From Fluviicola sp. (GTDB lineage: Bacteria; Bacteroidota; Bacteroidia; Flavobacteriales_D; Crocinitomicaceae): a stretch of DNA of 64,000 nt. The notes under the pieces were generated by a model. The model was not told the origin of the DNA, did no database searches, and worked only from the letters and a program-made list of their open reading frames with translations. Of the stretch, positions 38,087-47,990 are shown one piece after another. The translations under genes were made by a program, and so were the position numbers. Position 1 is the first letter of the stretch, and every line of letters begins with the position of its first letter. The DNA lies in the NCBI RefSeq assembly GCF_029266855.1, contig NZ_JAQSWB010000004.1, forward strand, positions 124,001-188,000, in the 5' to 3' direction.

Positions 38087-40648
38087 ATGAAAACACTTTT
38101 CATTGTTCTTACACTACTTTTTCCTCTATTGGGCTGGAACCAGGTAACGGATGATTTCTCCGACGGAGATTTCACAGCAAATCCTGTTTGGAGCGGTACT
38201 AATTCGACCTATATTGTAAACCCAAGCCAGGAATTACAACTAAGCAATACCGTAGCTGCAAGTTCTTATCTGTCAATTCCGCACAATTTATCTTCCCTGG
38301 ATAATAAACAATGGGAATTATTGGTTCGTCAGACCTTTGCACCAAGTTCAAGTAATTTCGGAAGAGTATATCTTACTTCGACGGCCGCTGATCTCAGTAC
38401 AAACCCTGATGGTTTTTACCTTCAGTTCGGAGAAGCCGGAGCGACAGATGCCGTAAGACTGTACAAAATCGTTTCCGGAGTTTCCACCCAAATCTGTGCA
38501 TCACCTGACGGTCAGATCGCCGCTTCGTTTACAACACGGGTAAAGGTGGTAAGGGACAATACAGGGCTCTGGAACTTGTATGTAGATGCAAGCGGAGGAA
38601 CAAATTATGGAAGTCCTTATACGGGAACTGATGTCACTGTTTTGCTTGGAACACATTTCGGAGTGACTCAAACTTATACTGCTTCAAACGCCAGCAAGTT
38701 TTACTACGATGAGATTTATATAGGAAACGAAATCGTAGATACCCAGGCCCCAACTTTGGTCAGTTCAACAGTTATTACCAATACTCAAATAGACTTATTA
38801 TTTAGCGAAACGGTTGGAGGAACTGCTTATCTCCAAAACAGCAATTACTCATTAAATCCGGTTGTTCCGGTTTCCAATGTCTCGGTTGACGGAACGAACA
38901 ACGCTTTGCTTCATCTCATTTTGGGAACACCCCTTACAAACGGACAAAGCTATGCGATAAGCATTTCAAGCATTGAAGATGTTTTTGGGAATGCGGCTAC
39001 TAATCTGACCGGAAGTTTCACTTACCTGGTAGGAGAAAATGCTGTGAAAGGCGATGTGATCATTTCCGAGATTATGGTAGATCCCTCGCCAATAATCGGT
39101 CTACCTGAACTGGAATTTATCGAAATTTATAACAAAAGCAACAAGTACATTGACTTATCGGGCTGGAAACTGGGTGACCAAAGCGGTGACGGAACAATTT
39201 TATCCGGATTTATTAATCCAGGTCAATACAAAATCCTTTGTGCAAGTGCAAGTACACCGGATTTTCCAGGTTCATATGGAGTAAGCAGTTTTCCAAGTTA
39301 TAATAATTCCGGTGACGACGTGGTTCTGAAAGATGATAGTGGAATGCTCATTGATAAAATCTCGTTTACGGATTCCTGGTACCAGGATCCGGTAAAAGAA
39401 GACGGAGGATATACTCTGGAATTAATTAATCCGAATGATCCCTGCTCTAATGCTTCGAACTGGATTGCCTCCAATAGCGTGACAGGAGGAACCCCCGGTG
39501 TTCAAAACTCGGTTTACGACATTACTCCCGACACACAAGCTCCGCATATAACAAGTTTGATCGCATTCAGTCCGAATTACCTGGAAGTGCACTTTTCAGA
39601 AGGAATGGATTCTGCAAGTTTGGTCAATGCTGCGCTGGTTACAAATCCCAGCTTAAGTGTTCAATCGATCTCTGTTGTATCTGCTTTTAGTAAGCAGGCT
39701 GTAATTACATTTAATGAGACTTTGGCTTTAAGTCAACATTATACCCTATCCTACGGGCCGGTGAGCGATTGCTGGTTAAACAGCGCTACTTTATCCGGAG
39801 ATTTTGCTTTAGCTGATGTTCCTCATGCGGGAGATTTGGTTATCAATGAGATTTTATTTGACCCGGCAAGCGGTGGATCAGATTTTGTAGAAATCTATAA
39901 CCGTTCTTCCAAAGTGATTAATCTGAATGATCTGATCATTGCGAATTTGGATGGAGATACTGTTGAATTAACCGAAAACTATTTCCTGAATCCTGCTTCA
40001 TACGTAGTATTAACTCCCGACAGCGCTTATCAAAAAAGCACTTTTCCACAGTCCGTTGCGGGACGATTTTACTTAACCGGTCTTCCATCTTTGGATAATG
40101 ATTTTTCAACCATTCAATTGCTTTATGATTCGTTGCTTATCGATCAGGTTACTTATTATGAAGACTGGCATTTATCTCTAATCGATAATACCGAAAACAA
40201 AACATTGGAGCGGATCAACCCGGAAGGAGCCTCATCAAGTGCTTCCAACTGGCATACAGCTGCCGAGACGGTTGGATTTGGAACACCAGGCAGAATAAAC
40301 TCCCAGTACATGTCGGGAAGTGTATCCTCCACCTTCGGAACTACAGAACCCATTTTTTCTCCGGACAATGATGGTTTCCAGGATGTGATCTTGTTCCAGT
40401 ACAATTTTGAAGTTGGAATGACTGCCACACTCAAAATATTTGACAATCAGGGTCGCGAAGTACACACCTTATTCTCAAGCGAATTACTAGGTCAGCAGGG
40501 AAGCTTTACCTGGGATGGAATAATGTCAAACAATCAAAAAGCCCCGATCGGAATTTATATTGCAGTGATCGAAGCATTTTCTATAGAAGATAAGGGGAAG
40601 CAGTTTGCTAAGCGCGTTGGATTTACTTTAGCCGGAAAGTTAGACTAA
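38087..40648 (+). CDS. Large secreted protein with lamin-tail domains and FlgD-like C-terminal region
   Basis: ORF 853 aa; two LTD-like modules (ELEFIEIYNKSNKYIDLSGWKLGD; GSDFVEIYNRSSKVINLNDLII); FSPDNDGFQDVILFQYN C-terminal region. Confidence 0.82.
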   Translation: MKTLFIVLTLLFPLLGWNQVTDDFSDGDFTANPVWSGTNSTYIVNPSQELQLSNTVAASSYLSIPHNLSSLDNKQWELLVRQTFAPSSSNFGRVYLTSTAADLSTNPDGFYLQFGEAGATDAVRLYKIVSGVSTQICASPDGQIAASFTTRVKVVRDNTGLWNLYVDASGGTNYGSPYTGTDVTVLLGTHFGVTQTYTASNASKFYYDEIYIGNEIVDTQAPTLVSSTVITNTQIDLLFSETVGGTAYLQNSNYSLNPVVPVSNVSVDGTNNALLHLILGTPLTNGQSYAISISSIEDVFGNAATNLTGSFTYLVGENAVKGDVIISEIMVDPSPIIGLPELEFIEIYNKSNKYIDLSGWKLGDQSGDGTILSGFINPGQYKILCASASTPDFPGSYGVSSFPSYNNSGDDVVLKDDSGMLIDKISFTDSWYQDPVKEDGGYTLELINPNDPCSNASNWIASNSVTGGTPGVQNSVYDITPDTQAPHITSLIAFSPNYLEVHFSEGMDSASLVNAALVTNPSLSVQSISVVSAFSKQAVITFNETLALSQHYTLSYGPVSDCWLNSATLSGDFALADVPHAGDLVINEILFDPASGGSDFVEIYNRSSKVINLNDLIIANLDGDTVELTENYFLNPASYVVLTPDSAYQKSTFPQSVAGRFYLTGLPSLDNDFSTIQLLYDSLLIDQVTYYEDWHLSLIDNTENKTLERINPEGASSSASNWHTAAETVGFGTPGRINSQYMSGSVSSTFGTTEPIFSPDNDGFQDVILFQYNFEVGMTATLKIFDNQGREVHTLFSSELLGQQGSFTWDGIMSNNQKAPIGIYIAVIEAFSIEDKGKQFAKRVGFTLAGKLD

Positions 40649-40727
40649 AATCCGAATTTGGAATTTTCCAAAATCCCAATGTCCCAATATTGGGACAGCA
40701 CTGATAATACACCCATTACAAGCCAAG

Positions 40728-42146
40728 CTACTCTACGTAACTCAACTTCAACATATTCGATTTTCCATTTTCCTCAATCGGAATGGAAGCGATATTGATC
40801 ACCAAATCACCCTGCTTCAACAATCCTTCTTTTGTCAGGAGGTATTTGATATCCGCAATCGTATGGTCTGTACTTACTTTCTTATCATAATAAAATGCTC
40901 TTACTCCCCAAACCAAACTTAATTGCGTAATGATTTGTTTGTTCCCTGTGAAAACAAAAATCGGGGCATTGGGTCTCTGGGATGCAATTTTATAAGAGGT
41001 ATACCCGGAATAAGACATTGTGATAATGGCATCGGCCTCAACACGCTGCGCTAACCGGCAGGCATTAAAACAGATCGAATCTGAAATAAAGCGGGATTGC
41101 GACTTATCCGGAAGCTGATCCTTGTGATAAATTCCATCGAATTTTTCCATTTCATTCACGATGTTCACCATGGTTCGGATGACTTCATTCGGAAACTTAC
41201 CAACGGATGTTTCTCCCGAAAGCATAACAGCATCTGCCCCGTCCAAAACTGCATTGGCTACGTCATTTACCTCTGCGCGGGTTGGTGTAACATTCGTGAT
41301 CATACTTTCCATCATTTGTGTAGCTACGATAACCGGTTTTGCATGCTGGTGTCCTTTACGGATCAGCATTTTCTGGATCAGCGGAACATTCTGGTATGGA
41401 ATTTCAACACCCAGGTCACCACGAGCAACCATTAAAGCATCCGTTGCTTTGATAATTTCATCAATATCATCTATTGCCTCAGGTTTCTCAATCTTAGCTA
41501 CCACCAATGCTTTTGCCTGACGATTGGAGATAATGTGTTTCAATTCAATAATATCTCTTGCAGAACGCACAAATGACAATCCGATCCAATCCACATCATT
41601 ATTCAGCGCAAATTCCAAATCCTCTCTGTCTTTTTCAGTTAGAGACGGTAAGGATATTTTCGTATTCGGAAGATTCACTCCTTTTTTGGAGGAAAGAATT
41701 CCACCATGAATGATTTTTGCCTTGATCTCTGATTCACCGTTAGTTGATACGATCTCCATTTGCAGTTTTCCATCATCCAAGAGGATTCTTTCACCAGGTT
41801 GCACATCGCGCGGCATGAAGGAATAACTGATTCCGAATTTCTCTGCCGTACCCATAACACGCTCGGTTACAATGGTAACAATAGAACCTTCTGTCATCAT
41901 TACCCCATTGTTTTCCATCTCGTAGGTTCTGATCTTAGGGCCTTGTAAATCTGCCAGGATCGACACATTCAAACCGGTTTCCTTGTTGATCTCGCGAATC
42001 AGGTCAATACTTTTTTTGTGATCCTCATGAGAGCCGTGTGAACAGTTCAAACGACAAACGTTCACACCATCCAATATCATTTGTTTTAATACTTCTTTAT
42101 CTGCAGTGGCAGGACCTAAGGTTGCTACAATTTTTGTTTTTTTCAT
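40728..42146 (-). CDS. pyk: Pyruvate kinase
   Basis: ORF 472 aa; KIVATLGPATADKEVLKQMI, VCRLNCSHGSHEDH, MVARGDLGVEIP, PVIVATQMMESMI. Confidence 0.97.
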   Translation of the reverse strand: MKKTKIVATLGPATADKEVLKQMILDGVNVCRLNCSHGSHEDHKKSIDLIREINKETGLNVSILADLQGPKIRTYEMENNGVMMTEGSIVTIVTERVMGTAEKFGISYSFMPRDVQPGERILLDDGKLQMEIVSTNGESEIKAKIIHGGILSSKKGVNLPNTKISLPSLTEKDREDLEFALNNDVDWIGLSFVRSARDIIELKHIISNRQAKALVVAKIEKPEAIDDIDEIIKATDALMVARGDLGVEIPYQNVPLIQKMLIRKGHQHAKPVIVATQMMESMITNVTPTRAEVNDVANAVLDGADAVMLSGETSVGKFPNEVIRTMVNIVNEMEKFDGIYHKDQLPDKSQSRFISDSICFNACRLAQRVEADAIITMSYSGYTSYKIASQRPNAPIFVFTGNKQIITQLSLVWGVRAFYYDKKVSTDHTIADIKYLLTKEGLLKQGDLVINIASIPIEENGKSNMLKLSYVE

Positions 42147-42574
42147 TCGAAAATTATTAGTTCTGCAGAAGGAATTGCGCCGGCTTCGAAAACATATGCA
42201 GCCATTACACTATTTGATTCGCGGATTCGTTCTACCAAATCATCTAAGTCGTGAAGTACATTCTCTCTTAGAATTAAAAAGTAGTCAATTTGGTTCTTTT
42301 CCGGAATCAGGAATTTACCTTCCGATTTATTCTTAATTAAATACCATTCCATGTGATCTACCTCATCGATAAATACATGAAAACTGTGTTGTGAAACAAT
42401 TGCGCCTTTTCGGGATTGAATAACAAAGGGTTCTTCACTTTTTGTCAGCTCAAGTTCCAGAATTTTGTTGATTCCCCAAGCCAAGCGGTAATCACTGTGG
42501 TGAGAACAGATACCGATTAGTTCAAAGTCTACAGAAGTTTCTAATGAAAGTACATGACGCTTTTGTTTGCTCAT
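42143..42574 (-). CDS. IPExxxVDY family protein
   Basis: FLIPEKNQIDYFLI motif; between rnc and pyk; start chosen at MSKQKRHVLSLE. Confidence 0.85.
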   Translation of the reverse strand: MSKQKRHVLSLETSVDFELIGICSHHSDYRLAWGINKILELELTKSEEPFVIQSRKGAIVSQHSFHVFIDEVDHMEWYLIKNKSEGKFLIPEKNQIDYFLILRENVLHDLDDLVERIRESNSVMAAYVFEAGAIPSAELIIFE

Positions 42575-42683
42575 CCACTTTAAATTTATTCTTGTGAAGA
42601 TACGCAATATCTTGCACACGGCAATCAGTTAAGCATTAGGATTTGATTAAGAAATATTCCGTAATGTTACTAAAAGAACTCTT

Positions 42684-43406
42684 TCAGATTTCCCCCATCA
42701 AGATCAGGGTTTCTTTAGCGGCTGCCTGTTCGGCTAGTTTTTTGGAGTTTCCGGTTCCTTTACCGTAGTTGACACTATTTACCTGAACGATTACTTCGTA
42801 AAACCAGGTTCCGTGATTATTTTCTTCGCGCAAAACGGCAAATTCCAAAGCCAATCTTCTTTTCTGGCTCCAGATAAACAATTTGGATTTAAAGTCGATT
42901 TCTTCTTCCAGGATCTTGTTCAGATCAACGTATTTGCGGAAAATATGATTGTAGATGATCTTTTTGGTAACCTCGTAAGAACTATCGAGATAAATTGCCC
43001 CGATGATCGCTTCGAAAGCATTTCCTTCCAGGGAAGACAAGTTGATGGATCTTCCTTTGTTGTAACGCAGAATAGATCGTAATTCGAGCTCTTCACCGAT
43101 TTCCGAAAGTGTTTTCCTGGAAACAACCTTTGATTTTACTTTGGTCAAATACCCTTCGTCTTCCTCGGGAAAGCGCTGGAATAAAAACTCTGCGATAATG
43201 GAATCCAGGATTGCGTCGCCTAAAAACTCCAGGCGTTCATTTGAAAAGTCTTTCTGACCGTGGTATGCAATGGACCGATGGGTTACCGCCTGGTAAAACA
43301 GTTCGATATTCTTTGGTCTGTATCCAAAACGATTAACAAAAAATCGAATGAATGCAACGTCTTCCTGAGACCGTGTTTGCTTTAAGAATGGTAGTCTAAA
43401 CCTCAC
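42684..43406 (-). CDS. rnc: Ribonuclease III
   Basis: ORF 240 aa; NERLEFLGDAILDSIIAEFLFQRFP, EGNAFEAIIGAIYLD, C-terminal dsRBD. Confidence 0.95.
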   Translation of the reverse strand: MRFRLPFLKQTRSQEDVAFIRFFVNRFGYRPKNIELFYQAVTHRSIAYHGQKDFSNERLEFLGDAILDSIIAEFLFQRFPEEDEGYLTKVKSKVVSRKTLSEIGEELELRSILRYNKGRSINLSSLEGNAFEAIIGAIYLDSSYEVTKKIIYNHIFRKYVDLNKILEEEIDFKSKLFIWSQKRRLALEFAVLREENNHGTWFYEVIVQVNSVNYGKGTGNSKKLAEQAAAKETLILMGEI

Positions 43407-43413
43407 CTAACTA

Positions 43414-44667
43414 TTAACCTTTATACTTTCGCACGATCACAGAAGTGTTGTGACCACCGAAACCGAAGGTGTTTGATAAGGCAACATCCACGGTACGGTG
43501 CTGAGCTTTATTAAATGTGAAGTTCAATCGATTATCAATTTCAGGATCATCAGTGAAATGATTAATTGTTGGGGGAACAACATCATTTTTAACTGCCAGG
43601 ATACATGCAATTGCTTCAATAGCTCCTGCAGCTCCTAATAAGTGACCTGTCATTGATTTTGTGGAGCTGATGTTCAACTTGTAAGCATGTTCTCCGAAAA
43701 CCTGTAAGATTGCTTTTGTTTCAGCAATATCTCCAAGGGGAGTTGATGTACCATGAACATTTACGTAATCAATCGCAGTTGCGTCCAATTCAGCATCTTC
43801 CAATGCTGCAATCATTACGTTTCTTGCACCTATTCCATCCGGATGAGGGGCAGTCATGTGATATGCATCACCCGACATTCCACCTCCAAGAACTTCAGCA
43901 TAAATTTTAGCTCCACGCTTTTTTGCATGCTCGTATTCTTCCAAAATAAGTGCACCGCCACCTTCGCCCAGAACAAAACCATCACGGTCTGCATCAAAAG
44001 GTCTGGAAGCGGTTTCAGGAGAATCATTGCGGGTAGACAAAGCTCTTAAAGCATTAAATCCACCCATTCCCATTTCATTTACTGCAGCTTCAGAACCACC
44101 GGTTACGATAGCATCGGCTTTACCTAAACGAATTAAATTGAAGGCGTCGATAATTGCATTTGTTGCCGAAGCACAAGCCGAAACAGTTACGTAATTCGGG
44201 CCTCTCAAACCATATTTAATTGAAATATGACCGGCAGCAATATCTGAAATCATTTTTGGGATAAAGAAGGGATTGAACTTGGGAGTTCCATCTCCTGCAA
44301 AGAAATTTTGAGACTCATCCTGGAAGGTTTTCAATCCACCGATCCCGGATCCCCAAATAACACCAATGCGGTCTACATTCGGGTTCGACTCCATCAATTC
44401 AGAATCAACCATGGCCTCTGTAGCAGAGACCATGGCGTATTGTGAAAATTGATCTAATTTCCGTGCTTCTTTTTTGTCGATATGATCTTCGACGTTAAAA
44501 TTTTTAATCTCACAAGCAAACTGCGTCTTAAACAACGAAGCGTCGAATTGTTTGATAGGAGCAGCACCACTTTTTCCTTCCAGTAATGCATTCCAATATT
44601 CTGCAACAGTATTACCAATAGGTGTAATAGCACCCAACCCAGTTACAACAACCCTCTTCAGCTCCAT
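43414..44667 (-). CDS. fabF: 3-oxoacyl-[ACP] synthase II
   Basis: ORF 417 aa; VTVSACASATNAIIDAFNLIRLGKAD, NVHGTSTPLGD, KSMTGHLLGAAGAIEA. Confidence 0.97.
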   Translation of the reverse strand: MELKRVVVTGLGAITPIGNTVAEYWNALLEGKSGAAPIKQFDASLFKTQFACEIKNFNVEDHIDKKEARKLDQFSQYAMVSATEAMVDSELMESNPNVDRIGVIWGSGIGGLKTFQDESQNFFAGDGTPKFNPFFIPKMISDIAAGHISIKYGLRGPNYVTVSACASATNAIIDAFNLIRLGKADAIVTGGSEAAVNEMGMGGFNALRALSTRNDSPETASRPFDADRDGFVLGEGGGALILEEYEHAKKRGAKIYAEVLGGGMSGDAYHMTAPHPDGIGARNVMIAALEDAELDATAIDYVNVHGTSTPLGDIAETKAILQVFGEHAYKLNISSTKSMTGHLLGAAGAIEAIACILAVKNDVVPPTINHFTDDPEIDNRLNFTFNKAQHRTVDVALSNTFGFGGHNTSVIVRKYKG

Positions 44668-44709
44668 AAATAATTAATTCGTTTTGAATGCTTGGAAAAC
44701 TAAGATCTC

Positions 44710-44946
44710 CTAGTTAGCGTTTTTCTCGATGTAAGAAACTGCGTCACCAACTGTTTGAATGTTCTCAGCTTGATCATCCGGAATAGCGATGTTGAATTCT
44801 TTCTCGAATTCCATGATCAATTCTACAGTATCTAGTGAATCAGCACCTAGATCATTTGTGAAGCTTGCTTCGTTTGTTACTTCGCTTTCTTCAACTCCTA
44901 ACTTATCTACGATAATAGATATTACTCTTGATTTGATATCAGACAT
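44710..44946 (-). CDS. acpP: Acyl carrier protein
   Basis: 78 aa from [23 protein letters not shown] phosphopantetheine site. Confidence 0.96.
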   Translation of the reverse strand: MSDIKSRVISIIVDKLGVEESEVTNEASFTNDLGADSLDTVELIMEFEKEFNIAIPDDQAENIQTVGDAVSYIEKNAN

Positions 44947-45094
44947 CTCAATTCTTTTATAAGGTTTTTCAGCTTGCAAAGAAAATAGGAAATGCGATAA
45001 AAACAAAATATAAAGTGACTTAATTACATTTTAAGTCTTTGGAAAATCTTGTTTTCAGCTTGAAATCCGCCTGTGCTGTGTCATTTGGATTATG

Positions 45095-45102
45095 TAACTT
45101 TG
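45095..45102 (+). promoter_or_regulatory. -7 box TAACTTTG, 5 bp upstream of purN ATG
   Basis: TAnnTTTG consensus; implies very short or no leader. Confidence 0.35.
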
Positions 45103-45106
45103 TGCC

Positions 45107-45682
45107 ATGAATAAGAAATCCATAGCGTTATTCGCATCGGGTAATGGCTCAAATGCCGTGAATTTGATTCATTTTTTTCAGAATCACCCAAAAATTGAGG
45201 TGAAAACTTTGATCTGTAACAAAGCTGATGCACCTGTTGTGGCAAAAGCCGAATCCCTGGGTGTGGAAGTTTTGGTCTTTAGCAACGAGGAGTTTGAAAG
45301 CGGTCTTACGGTCTTACAGGAACTTGATTATCGTGCAATCGACTGGATCGTACTGGCAGGATTTTTACGCAAAATCCCGGTAAATATTATTCGCGGATAT
45401 CAAAACCGCATTATTAATATTCACCCTTCCCTTCTTCCCAAATACGGAGGGAAAGGAATGTACGGCAAATTCGTGCACAGTGCGGTCATTGAAGCAAAAG
45501 AATTGAAAAGCGGGATTTCGATCCACCTGGTAAACGAAGAATTTGACGAAGGAGAAATCCTTGCCCAGTTTGAAACACAATTAACAAGCAACGACACCTG
45601 TGATTCGCTTACTGAAAAAATCCATGCCCTGGAACACAAACATTTTCCTATCATTGTAGAACAAACGGTTTTAAATCACTAA
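45107..45682 (+). CDS. purN: Phosphoribosylglycinamide formyltransferase
   Basis: ORF 191 aa; ALFASGNGSNAVNLI, IINIHPSLLPKYGGKGMYG, HLVNEEFDEGEIL. Confidence 0.95.
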   Translation: MNKKSIALFASGNGSNAVNLIHFFQNHPKIEVKTLICNKADAPVVAKAESLGVEVLVFSNEEFESGLTVLQELDYRAIDWIVLAGFLRKIPVNIIRGYQNRIINIHPSLLPKYGGKGMYGKFVHSAVIEAKELKSGISIHLVNEEFDEGEILAQFETQLTSNDTCDSLTEKIHALEHKHFPIIVEQTVLNH

Positions 45683-45686
45683 CGAT

Positions 45687-46325
45687 ATGCTAAACTATTT
45701 CTGGGCTTTTAATTGGGGCGAGCTTTTTAAGGCCTCCATGGTATTGTTTGCTGTGATTGATGTGATCGGTTCGGTTCCGCTGATTATCAAAATTAAAGAG
45801 CAGAGTGGTGATATTCACCCGGCAAGAACGAGTTTTGTTTCTTTGGGGATTATGATCGGTTTCCTGATCTTAGGGGAGTCTATCCTGAAACTATTTGGAG
45901 TCGATGTGGGATCTTTTGCCGTTGCCGGTTCTTTAATCTTATTCGCTATGAGCCTGGAGATGATCCTTGGAGTGCGTTTATTCCGCGATTCCGTTTCCGG
46001 AAAAACCGCAAGTGTGGTTCCGCTGGCCTTCCCGATTATTGCCGGGGCAGGTACTATGACCACTTTGGTTTCATTGCGGGCAGAATTCCAGAATATTAAT
46101 ATTGTGGTGGCTATCTTAATCAATGTGTTGATCGTTTACATTGTTTTGCGCCTGACAAAACGGATCGAAAATTTACTGGGCCCGGGAGGAATTGCTATTA
46201 TGAAGAAAGTTTTTGGAATTATTCTCCTGGCCATTGCCGTAAAACTGTTTACAACGAATATTGCCAAGATCATCTTAAATGTTGAAGCAGAAAAGCATGT
46301 TCAAAAGATAGAGAATCCCCGATAA
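45687..46325 (+). CDS. MarC family integral membrane protein
   Basis: ORF 212 aa; FAVIDVIGSVPLIIKI, PLAFPIIAGAGTMTTLVSL, LLGPGGIAIMKKVFGIILLAIAVK. Confidence 0.92.
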   Translation: MLNYFWAFNWGELFKASMVLFAVIDVIGSVPLIIKIKEQSGDIHPARTSFVSLGIMIGFLILGESILKLFGVDVGSFAVAGSLILFAMSLEMILGVRLFRDSVSGKTASVVPLAFPIIAGAGTMTTLVSLRAEFQNINIVVAILINVLIVYIVLRLTKRIENLLGPGGIAIMKKVFGIILLAIAVKLFTTNIAKIILNVEAEKHVQKIENPR

Positions 46326-46355
46326 GCGGTCAGGTAGCATTTTAATTTTCAAACT

Positions 46356-46464
46356 AAAGGTGACGGTAGCAGACTTTACAGTCGCTACGAATGCGAAACC
46401 TACTTCGTCGTCGACTTCGCAGGTTAAAAGGAGACAGTAGCAGACTTTACAGTCGCTACGTCTC
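46356..46464. repeat. Two copies of a hairpin-forming repeat, GTAGCAGACTTTACAGTCGCTACG
   Basis: Exact 24-nt copies at 46366-46389 and 46437-46460; self-complementary with one bulge. Confidence 0.9.
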
Positions 46465-46605
46465 AAGGTGGGGTATCCATGCTTTACCTATGCTTTAACT
46501 ACGGAATATAGTAGCTCTATCCATACTTTATTATACAAGAATCTCTAATTGAAAATCCCGGGTATCGGGATGAAAGATTGCTGATCTTTTTACAATTTCA
46601 AATTA

Positions 46606-47400
46606 TCAATTTTCAATTCTAAAAATGAGTTCATATCCCAATCCATTTTCTCTCAGGATCTTCAATTCAGCGGAGAGCTGGTCGGAAAGAGCACTGATCA
46701 GTTGAATTCCCAGACTTTCAAATGCCTCTGTATGAATTTCTGCCGGCAAACCGATCCCATTATCCGTAATTCTCAAGCAGAAATAAGTTCCGTCTGCCGA
46801 AAAACCAATCCTGATTATTCCCTTCCCCTCCGGAAATGCATACTTGAAACTATTGCTTACCGCTTCGTTTACAATTAATCCGATTGGAATCATCCGCTCG
46901 GCTTCCAGGCAAATTCCGTTATCTACCTCGTATTCAAAAACCACATCCGAATTGCTTCCCGCAAACGAACTGTTAATACTCAGAGTAAGTGTTTTAATAT
47001 AGTCTGAAACCTGAATCCGGCTCAAATCCCTGGTCCTGTAAAGCATTTCATGGATCATCGACATGGAAATGATCCGGTTTCTGCACTCCCTGATCAAGGC
47101 CAGGAATTTTTCATCCTTTGTATATGAAGCCTGCAGATTCATCAGGCTGGAAATGATTTGAAGGTTGTTTTTTACCCGGTGATGAACTTCCTGCAGGAGG
47201 GCTTCGCGTTCCTGAAGAGTAATTACAGAGTTTTCCAGTTCTTCTCCAAGCATATTCACCCCGGAAGCAATGGCATCAAAAACATCATTTTGATCCGTAA
47301 TCTCAGTTTTCTGGGTGAAATCCAAACGTGCATAAGCCACAATTACATCCATTATCGCATTGGCGCGTTCCTGGATGTATTTGACTTCTTTGGGATTCAT
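46606..47400 (-). CDS. Sensor-less histidine kinase (HisKA_2/HATPase)
   Basis: ORF 264 aa; [54 protein letters not shown]. Confidence 0.92.
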   Translation of the reverse strand: MNPKEVKYIQERANAIMDVIVAYARLDFTQKTEITDQNDVFDAIASGVNMLGEELENSVITLQEREALLQEVHHRVKNNLQIISSLMNLQASYTKDEKFLALIRECRNRIISMSMIHEMLYRTRDLSRIQVSDYIKTLTLSINSSFAGSNSDVVFEYEVDNGICLEAERMIPIGLIVNEAVSNSFKYAFPEGKGIIRIGFSADGTYFCLRITDNGIGLPAEIHTEAFESLGIQLISALSDQLSAELKILRENGLGYELIFRIEN

Positions 47401-47792
47401 TTTGCATTAAATTTACCGAGCCACTCAAGTGCGCTGGACTCATTCAAAAATAATTTTGTGGGTACTGCAGGTTTGTTGATTCCCAGGAAAAAATTCCCAA
47501 CTGCTTTACTCACGGAAGAGTCGATAATAATTGCAAATGCAAGCGTATTTGTTTTTCGTCCATTAGCTGTAAAAAAAGCGCGTGCTTCCCGTTCCATCGA
47601 TTTGATCCCTCTTGCGTCAATCAACAATGGAAACTTCGTATCTACATAAAAACCATTCACAACTACCGAATTTTCTTGTGCGTGTTCCAATTTTACCTCT
47701 GAACCTTTTTTCACTTTTGTTCGGGCAATTCCATCTTCACCCATCCAGGTAAAATAACACGTAAGATTATGAGCAGTGTCCGGAATGTTCAT
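47397..47792 (-). CDS. STAS-like small protein co-transcribed with histidine kinase
   Basis: ORF 131 aa; [39 protein letters not shown]; 4-bp overlap with kinase gene. Confidence 0.65.
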   Translation of the reverse strand: MNIPDTAHNLTCYFTWMGEDGIARTKVKKGSEVKLEHAQENSVVVNGFYVDTKFPLLIDARGIKSMEREARAFFTANGRKTNTLAFAIIIDSSVSKAVGNFFLGINKPAVPTKLFLNESSALEWLGKFNAK

Positions 47793-47931
47793 TCGTCTGA
47801 TTTAACACAAATTTAAAATAATTACGCTTGCGATTTCTATCTCTTGAATATCAGGAAATGGTAAAGAAAGTATATTGATAAAAAGCGAATCTAAAATATA
47901 CCGAAGTCCGGGGTTCACCAAGGAAATATAA

Positions 47932-47968
47932 CAAAAAACCCTGACGTCCGATAAATGGAGTCAGGGTT
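47932..47968 (-). terminator. Rho-independent terminator downstream of mreB
   Basis: Minus strand AACCCTGAC-14 nt-GTCAGGGTTTTTTG. Confidence 0.88.
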
Positions 47969-47990
47969 CTCTTTATATTATTTTATTGTC

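Noticed and set aside
41097-41520. Overlapping + strand ORFs of 112 and 119 aa
   Set aside because: Antisense to conserved pyruvate kinase; typical shadow frames.
40728-45682. pyk, IPExxxVDY, rnc, fabF, acpP divergent from purN as an unusual cluster
   Set aside because: Common conserved gene order in Bacteroidota.
46356-46464. Possible CRISPR array from two 24-nt repeats
   Set aside because: Only two copies, strongly self-complementary, spacer itself palindromic and no cas genes.
47158-47649. 163-aa + strand ORF
   Set aside because: Antisense to the well-supported histidine kinase and its partner gene; no recognisable domain.
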